DNA from: Lentzea tibetensis
GTDB taxonomy: Bacteria; Actinomycetota; Actinomycetes; Mycobacteriales; Pseudonocardiaceae
DNA: 62,546 bases
Assembly (NCBI RefSeq): GCF_007845675.1
Contig: NZ_VOBR01000040.1
Location: forward strand, 1-62,546
Direction: 5' to 3'
Shown piece after piece: positions 59,568-62,546 of this stretch (the first letter of the stretch is position 1; every line of letters begins with the position of its first letter). The position numbers and the translations under genes were made by a program. The notes beneath the pieces were generated by a model. It ran no database searches. It had not been told where the DNA came from and was given only the letters and a program-made list of their open reading frames with translations.

Positions 59568-60344
59568 ATGCTGGTTCAGTCGGTACGTCGCGCGGCGTCG
59601 ATCCTGCGCGAGCTGGCGGCGGCGGGTCCGCGGCTCGGGGTGACCGAGCTCGCCGAGCGGGTCGGCGTGGCCAAGCCGACGGTCCACGCGCTGCTGCGCA
59701 CGCTGGAGGCCGAGGGCATGGTCGAGCAGGACGCGGAGACCGGGAAGTACCGGCTCGGGTCGTCGTTGCTGCTGCTGGGCAACGCCTACCTGGACACTCA
59801 CGAGCTGCGCACGCGTTCGGTGACCTGGGCGGATGGCCTGGCGACCCGGACCGGGGAAGCGGTGTGGGTCGCCGTGCTCACCGGAGATCACGTGCTGGTG
59901 GTGCACCACGCGTTCCGGCCGGAAGGCGCCGTGCAGATCCTCGAGGTCGGCGCGAGCATCCCGTGGAGCACCTGCGCGCTGGGCAAGGCGCTCGTCGCGG
60001 CCGGGCCGATCGCGGACCAGGAACGGTTGCTGGCCGGCGAGCTGCCGGTGTTGACGGGGGCGAGCGTGACCGACCGGGCGGAGCTCACGGCTCAGCTGGA
60101 GCAGGTTCGCCGGGTCGGCTACGCGGTGGAGGACCAGGAGTCGACGTTGGGCGACGCGGGGATCGCGGCCCCGGTTTTCGACCGGTCCGGGCACGTCGTC
60201 GGTGCGATCGGCATCGTGGGGCCGGTGGAACGACTGCTGGTCGAACCCGTCCGTCAGGATCATGCCGTCACGGTGCGCGAGACGGCGCGCAACCTTTCGC
60301 GAGACCTCGGGGCCACCCGGACCTCGCATCGTCGCGGAGCCTGA
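59568..60344 (+). CDS. IclR-family regulator of the glycerol/dihydroxyacetone genes
   Basis: 258-aa IclR protein. The winged helix (VTELAERVGVAKPTVHALLR, about 24-43) is followed by the IclR ligand domain (IPWSTCALGKALVAAG, then AAPVFDRSGHVVGAIGIVGP). The ATG follows GGGGGGTGGCC. Its position amid dhaM, the channel and dhaK, and the shared operator, make it the local repressor, comparable to GylR of streptomycetes. The inducer is probably glycerol, glycerol-3-phosphate or dihydroxyacetone (inferred). Confidence 0.92.
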   Translation: MLVQSVRRAASILRELAAAGPRLGVTELAERVGVAKPTVHALLRTLEAEGMVEQDAETGKYRLGSSLLLLGNAYLDTHELRTRSVTWADGLATRTGEAVWVAVLTGDHVLVVHHAFRPEGAVQILEVGASIPWSTCALGKALVAAGPIADQERLLAGELPVLTGASVTDRAELTAQLEQVRRVGYAVEDQESTLGDAGIAAPVFDRSGHVVGAIGIVGPVERLLVEPVRQDHAVTVRETARNLSRDLGATRTSHRRGA

Positions 60345-60360
60345 CGGGTCGTCCCGACCG

Positions 60361-60389
60361 TTGACACACCTCGGCCTCAGGCCTATCTT
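60361..60389 (+). promoter_or_regulatory. Promoter of the channel-dhaK-dhaL operon
   Basis: TTGACA (60361-60366), a 17-bp spacer and TATCTT (60384-60389) form a near-consensus housekeeping promoter 97 bp before the channel start codon. Confidence 0.75.
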
Positions 60390-60392
60390 TCC

Positions 60393-60418
60393 GGAACGCT
60401 GTTCAGTGATGCTGAACA
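60393..60418 (+). promoter_or_regulatory. IclR-type operator, copy 2, over the transcription start
   Basis: A 26-bp element beginning GGAACGCTGTTCAG and ending GCTGAACA. It contains the perfect palindrome GTTCAG-N5-CTGAAC and begins 3 bp after the -10 box, so bound repressor would block transcription start. Confidence 0.75.
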
Positions 60419-60485
60419 CAACCCCGGACCCCGCACTGATGCGGAGGAGGTGAGACGCCCGGCCGGCCGCCGGCCTGGGCGCGTC

Positions 60486-61238
60486 ATGGATGACAACTCT
60501 TACCCACAGAAGCTGCTCGCCGAGGTAATCGGCACGGCCACGCTGGTCTTCATCGGCGTGGGTTCGGTGCCCGCGACGCTGATCATCGGCGGCACCGCGC
60601 CGTTCACGATGGCGCAGCTGGGCATCATCTCGTTCGCCTTCGCGATGGCCGTGGTGGCGATGATCTACGCGATCGGGCACATCTCCGGATGCCAGATCAA
60701 CCCCGCGATCACCTTGGCGCTGGCCGCCACCAAGCAGATGCCCTGGCGTCAGGTCCCCGGATACCTGGGCGCGCAGGTGCTCGGTGCGGTGATCGGTGCA
60801 CTGGCCATCATCGCCGTGCTGGGCAAGCAAGCCGTCACCGTCGGGCTGGGCATCGCCAGCTACGCCGCGCCGGTCGGTGCCGGGCAGGCGTTCGCCGCCG
60901 AGGCCATCGGCACGTTCCTGCTGGCGTTCGTGGTGTTCGGTGCGATCGACCGGCGAGCGCCGTCCGGGTTCGCCGGGCTGGCGATCGGCCTGGCCGTCTT
61001 CGCGATCATCATCCCGGTCGCACCGGCGACCGGAGCGTCGATCAACCCCGCCCGCACCTTCGGTCCGATGCTCGTGGGCGAGCTCTTCGGCGGAACGGTG
61101 CACTGGGAGCAGTTGCCGGTCTACCTGATCGCGGAGGTCGCGGGCGCGGTCCTGGCGGGCTTCGCCTACGCCGCACTCAACACCCGCCGACAGAGCCCGG
61201 AAGTCCTCACGCCCGAACCCGCTGGGAGGGCCGCCTGA
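60486..61238 (+). CDS. MIP-family channel (aquaporin / glycerol facilitator)
   Basis: 250-aa six-helix channel. Both half-helices are present: GCQINPAITLAL and GASINPARTFGP. After the second NPAR the residue is Thr, whereas glycerol facilitators usually have Asp, so sequence leans to aquaporin. Operon context with dhaK suggests it admits glycerol or dihydroxyacetone. The ATG of MDDNSYPQ is used; the promoter and operator lie in the 141-bp upstream gap. Its TGA shares one base with the dhaK ATG. Confidence 0.93.
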   Translation: MDDNSYPQKLLAEVIGTATLVFIGVGSVPATLIIGGTAPFTMAQLGIISFAFAMAVVAMIYAIGHISGCQINPAITLALAATKQMPWRQVPGYLGAQVLGAVIGALAIIAVLGKQAVTVGLGIASYAAPVGAGQAFAAEAIGTFLLAFVVFGAIDRRAPSGFAGLAIGLAVFAIIIPVAPATGASINPARTFGPMLVGELFGGTVHWEQLPVYLIAEVAGAVLAGFAYAALNTRRQSPEVLTPEPAGRAA

Positions 61239-62230
61239 TGAAGAAGTTCATCAACAACCCCGAGAACGTCCTCCCGGACGCGTTGCGCGGTCTGGCCGCG
61301 GCGCACCCCGAGCTGAGGGTCGATCTGGAACAGAAGATCATCACCCGCGCCGGGAAGCCGGCCGCGGGCAAGGTGGGACTGGTGTCGGGCGGTGGCTCCG
61401 GGCACGAGCCCCTGCACGGAGGGTTCGTCGGCGTCGGCATGCTGGACGCGGCCTGTCCCGGTGAGGTGTTCACCTCGCCCGTGCCGGACCAGATCCTCGC
61501 CGCCACCGTCGCGGCCGACAACGGCACGGGTGTGGTGCACGTGGTGAAGAACTACACCGGTGACGTCATGAACTTCCAGCTGGCCGCGGAACTCGCCGCC
61601 GCGGAGGGCATCGTGGTGGAGACCGTGCTGGTCGACGACGACGTGGCCGTGCAGGACTCGACGTGGACCGCGGGCAGACGCGGTACCGGAGCGACCGTGT
61701 TCGTGGAGAAGATCGCGGGTGCGCTGGCGGAGGGCGGTGCCGGTGTCGCGGAGGTCGCCGAGCTGGGACGGCGGGTCAACGCCGCGTCGCGCTCGTTCGC
61801 CGTCGCTCTCACCTCCTGCACCACGCCGGCGGCGGGACGGCCGGGGTTCGACCTGCCCGACGACGAGATGGAGATCGGCGTCGGCATCCACGGCGAACCC
61901 GGCAGGCGACGCGAGAAACTGGCCTCCGCCAACGAGGTGGTCGCCACCGCGTTGGACGCGATCCTGTCCGACCACCCGCTCGCGCCGGCTGACCGCACCA
62001 TCGTCATGGTCAACGGCCTGGGCGGCACCCCGCTGATCGAGCTCTACCTGCTGTTCGGCGAGGTCGCGTCCACACTGGACGGCAAGGGCATCACGATCGC
62101 TCGCTCGTTGGTGGGCAACTACGTCACCAGTCTGGACATGGCTGGCGTGTCCATCACCATCTGCCAGGCCGATGAGCAGATGCTCACCCTGTGGGACGCG
62201 CCCGTGCGGACCCCCGCGCTGCGCTGGTAG
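61238..62230 (+). CDS. dhaK: Dihydroxyacetone kinase substrate-binding subunit DhaK
   Basis: 330-aa DhaK. It shows GGGSGHEPLHGGFVG near 52-66, KNYTGDVMNF and the His that binds dihydroxyacetone covalently in VGIHGEPG near 217-224. Length and order match the PTS-dependent enzyme rather than the ATP-dependent fused kinase, in line with dhaM. It starts in TGATG overlapping the channel gene. The product, dihydroxyacetone phosphate, enters glycolysis. Confidence 0.97.
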   Translation: MKKFINNPENVLPDALRGLAAAHPELRVDLEQKIITRAGKPAAGKVGLVSGGGSGHEPLHGGFVGVGMLDAACPGEVFTSPVPDQILAATVAADNGTGVVHVVKNYTGDVMNFQLAAELAAAEGIVVETVLVDDDVAVQDSTWTAGRRGTGATVFVEKIAGALAEGGAGVAEVAELGRRVNAASRSFAVALTSCTTPAAGRPGFDLPDDEMEIGVGIHGEPGRRREKLASANEVVATALDAILSDHPLAPADRTIVMVNGLGGTPLIELYLLFGEVASTLDGKGITIARSLVGNYVTSLDMAGVSITICQADEQMLTLWDAPVRTPALRW

Positions 62231-62242
62231 CCACCACCGACC

Positions 62243-62284
62243 GGGCGTGCCCGCTCCTGCCGTGTCAGCGGTGCGGGCACGCCC
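62243..62284 (+). terminator. 12-bp hairpin between dhaK and dhaL
   Basis: GGGCGTGCCCGC and its complement at 62273-62284 enclose an 18-nt loop, 12 nt after the dhaK stop and 50 nt before dhaL. It may attenuate transcription or protect the dhaK mRNA end. Confidence 0.55.
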
Positions 62285-62334
62285 ACCCACGTACCCAGTC
62301 CCAGAGCACAGCCTCCGAGCCGAAGGAGATCCCG

Positions 62335-62546
62335 GTGGACGTAGCCCTCGCCCGAGCCTGGGTGCAGGCCATCGCCGCAGCCATCGCCGAGCACGCCGAC
62401 CAGCTGACCCAGCTCGACTCGGCGATCGGCGACGCCGATCACGGCGTCAACATGCGGCGCGGGTTCACCGCCGTGCTCGCCAAGCTGGCAGAGCTCGACG
62501 CGAAGACGGTCGGCGAGGTCTTCCTCACCACCGGCAACACCTTGAT
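62335..62546 (+). CDS. dhaL: Dihydroxyacetone kinase nucleotide-binding subunit DhaL (5' part, cut by window end)
   Basis: The first 70 codons of DhaL are visible. A GTG start with AGGAG 6 nt upstream leads to LTQLDSAIGDADHGVNMRRG, where the conserved IGDADHG carries the Mg-ADP-binding aspartates. The frame is open to the window edge. DhaL holds ADP as cofactor and passes phosphate from DhaM to DhaK-bound dihydroxyacetone. Confidence 0.95.
   Translation, partial: MDVALARAWVQAIAAAIAEHADQLTQLDSAIGDADHGVNMRRGFTAVLAKLAELDAKTVGEVFLTTGNTL

Noticed and set aside
1-62546. CRISPR arrays, transposases, integrases, tRNA or rRNA genes
   Set aside because: None was seen on reading both strands. tRNAs were judged by eye only; a tRNAscan run would be decisive.

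Overview
The window is high-GC DNA with strong G/C bias at third codon positions. Many genes overlap by 1 or 4 bases at their junctions, GTG starts are common, and SARP, MocR, IclR and ECF regulators sit beside large secreted proteases and glycosidases. This points to a soil actinomycete, most likely of the Pseudonocardiaceae (Lentzea/Saccharothrix-like). The genus is an inference from style and protein content. I saw no rRNA, tRNA, CRISPR array, insertion sequence or classical biosynthetic cluster; this looks like chromosomal accessory and catabolic DNA.

Layout. 0.3-5.9 kb: a leftward run of CoA-transferase, GH85 endo-beta-N-acetylglucosaminidase and a SARP regulator (the last two overlap by 4 nt), divergent from a secreted cutinase/polyester hydrolase. 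6-13.5 kb: LuxR-type ATPase regulator, small unknown, MacB-like ABC exporter, secreted S1 protease. 13.6-21.5 kb: GH89 alpha-N-acetylglucosaminidase, glycosyltransferase plus flavin monooxygenase, BtrH-like protein, GNAT, and an MBL hydrolase coupled to a PlsC acyltransferase. 21.5-27.3 kb: HTH/zinc-finger protein, a three-gene phosphatase/histidine kinase/response regulator operon, GNAT, DUF1232 protein and a Zn DD-carboxypeptidase. 27.5-32.8 kb: a putative transmembrane electron-transfer module (FAD reductase, di-heme ferric-reductase-like protein fused to a [3Fe-4S] ferredoxin, DUF4142, Yx(FWY)xxD lipoprotein) divergent from an ECF sigma/anti-sigma pair.

32.8-45 kb: secreted papain-fold protein divergent from a large AfsR-type SARP with an 11-bp tandem repeat in its promoter, a solute-binding lipoprotein, two paralogous NlpC/P60 hydrolases, a DUF2157 protein, and an ankyrin protein with a clade-2 catalase. 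44.9-52 kb: large subtilase, CorA, and a coupled operon of small protein, desaturase fragment and STAS protein. Then come a gene-poor stretch with three possible small ORFs and an HTH gene followed by a Clp-N gene split in two frames behind paired TGTCA-N8-TGACA sites. 52-58.8 kb: atypical subtilase lacking the His motif, MocR regulator divergent from an EamA transporter, MBL hydrolase. 58.8 kb to the end: PTS-linked dihydroxyacetone pathway (HPr, DhaM, IclR regulator, aquaporin-family channel, DhaK, start of DhaL) with one 26-bp operator repeated in both promoters.

The likeliest undescribed system is the 27.5-32.8 kb redox module. It resembles a NOX/FRE ferric reductase whose flavin domain has been replaced by a fused [3Fe-4S] ferredoxin plus a separate FAD reductase, with secreted partners and ECF control. 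The cutinase, the SARP and IclR operators and the split Clp-N locus are the next most useful leads.
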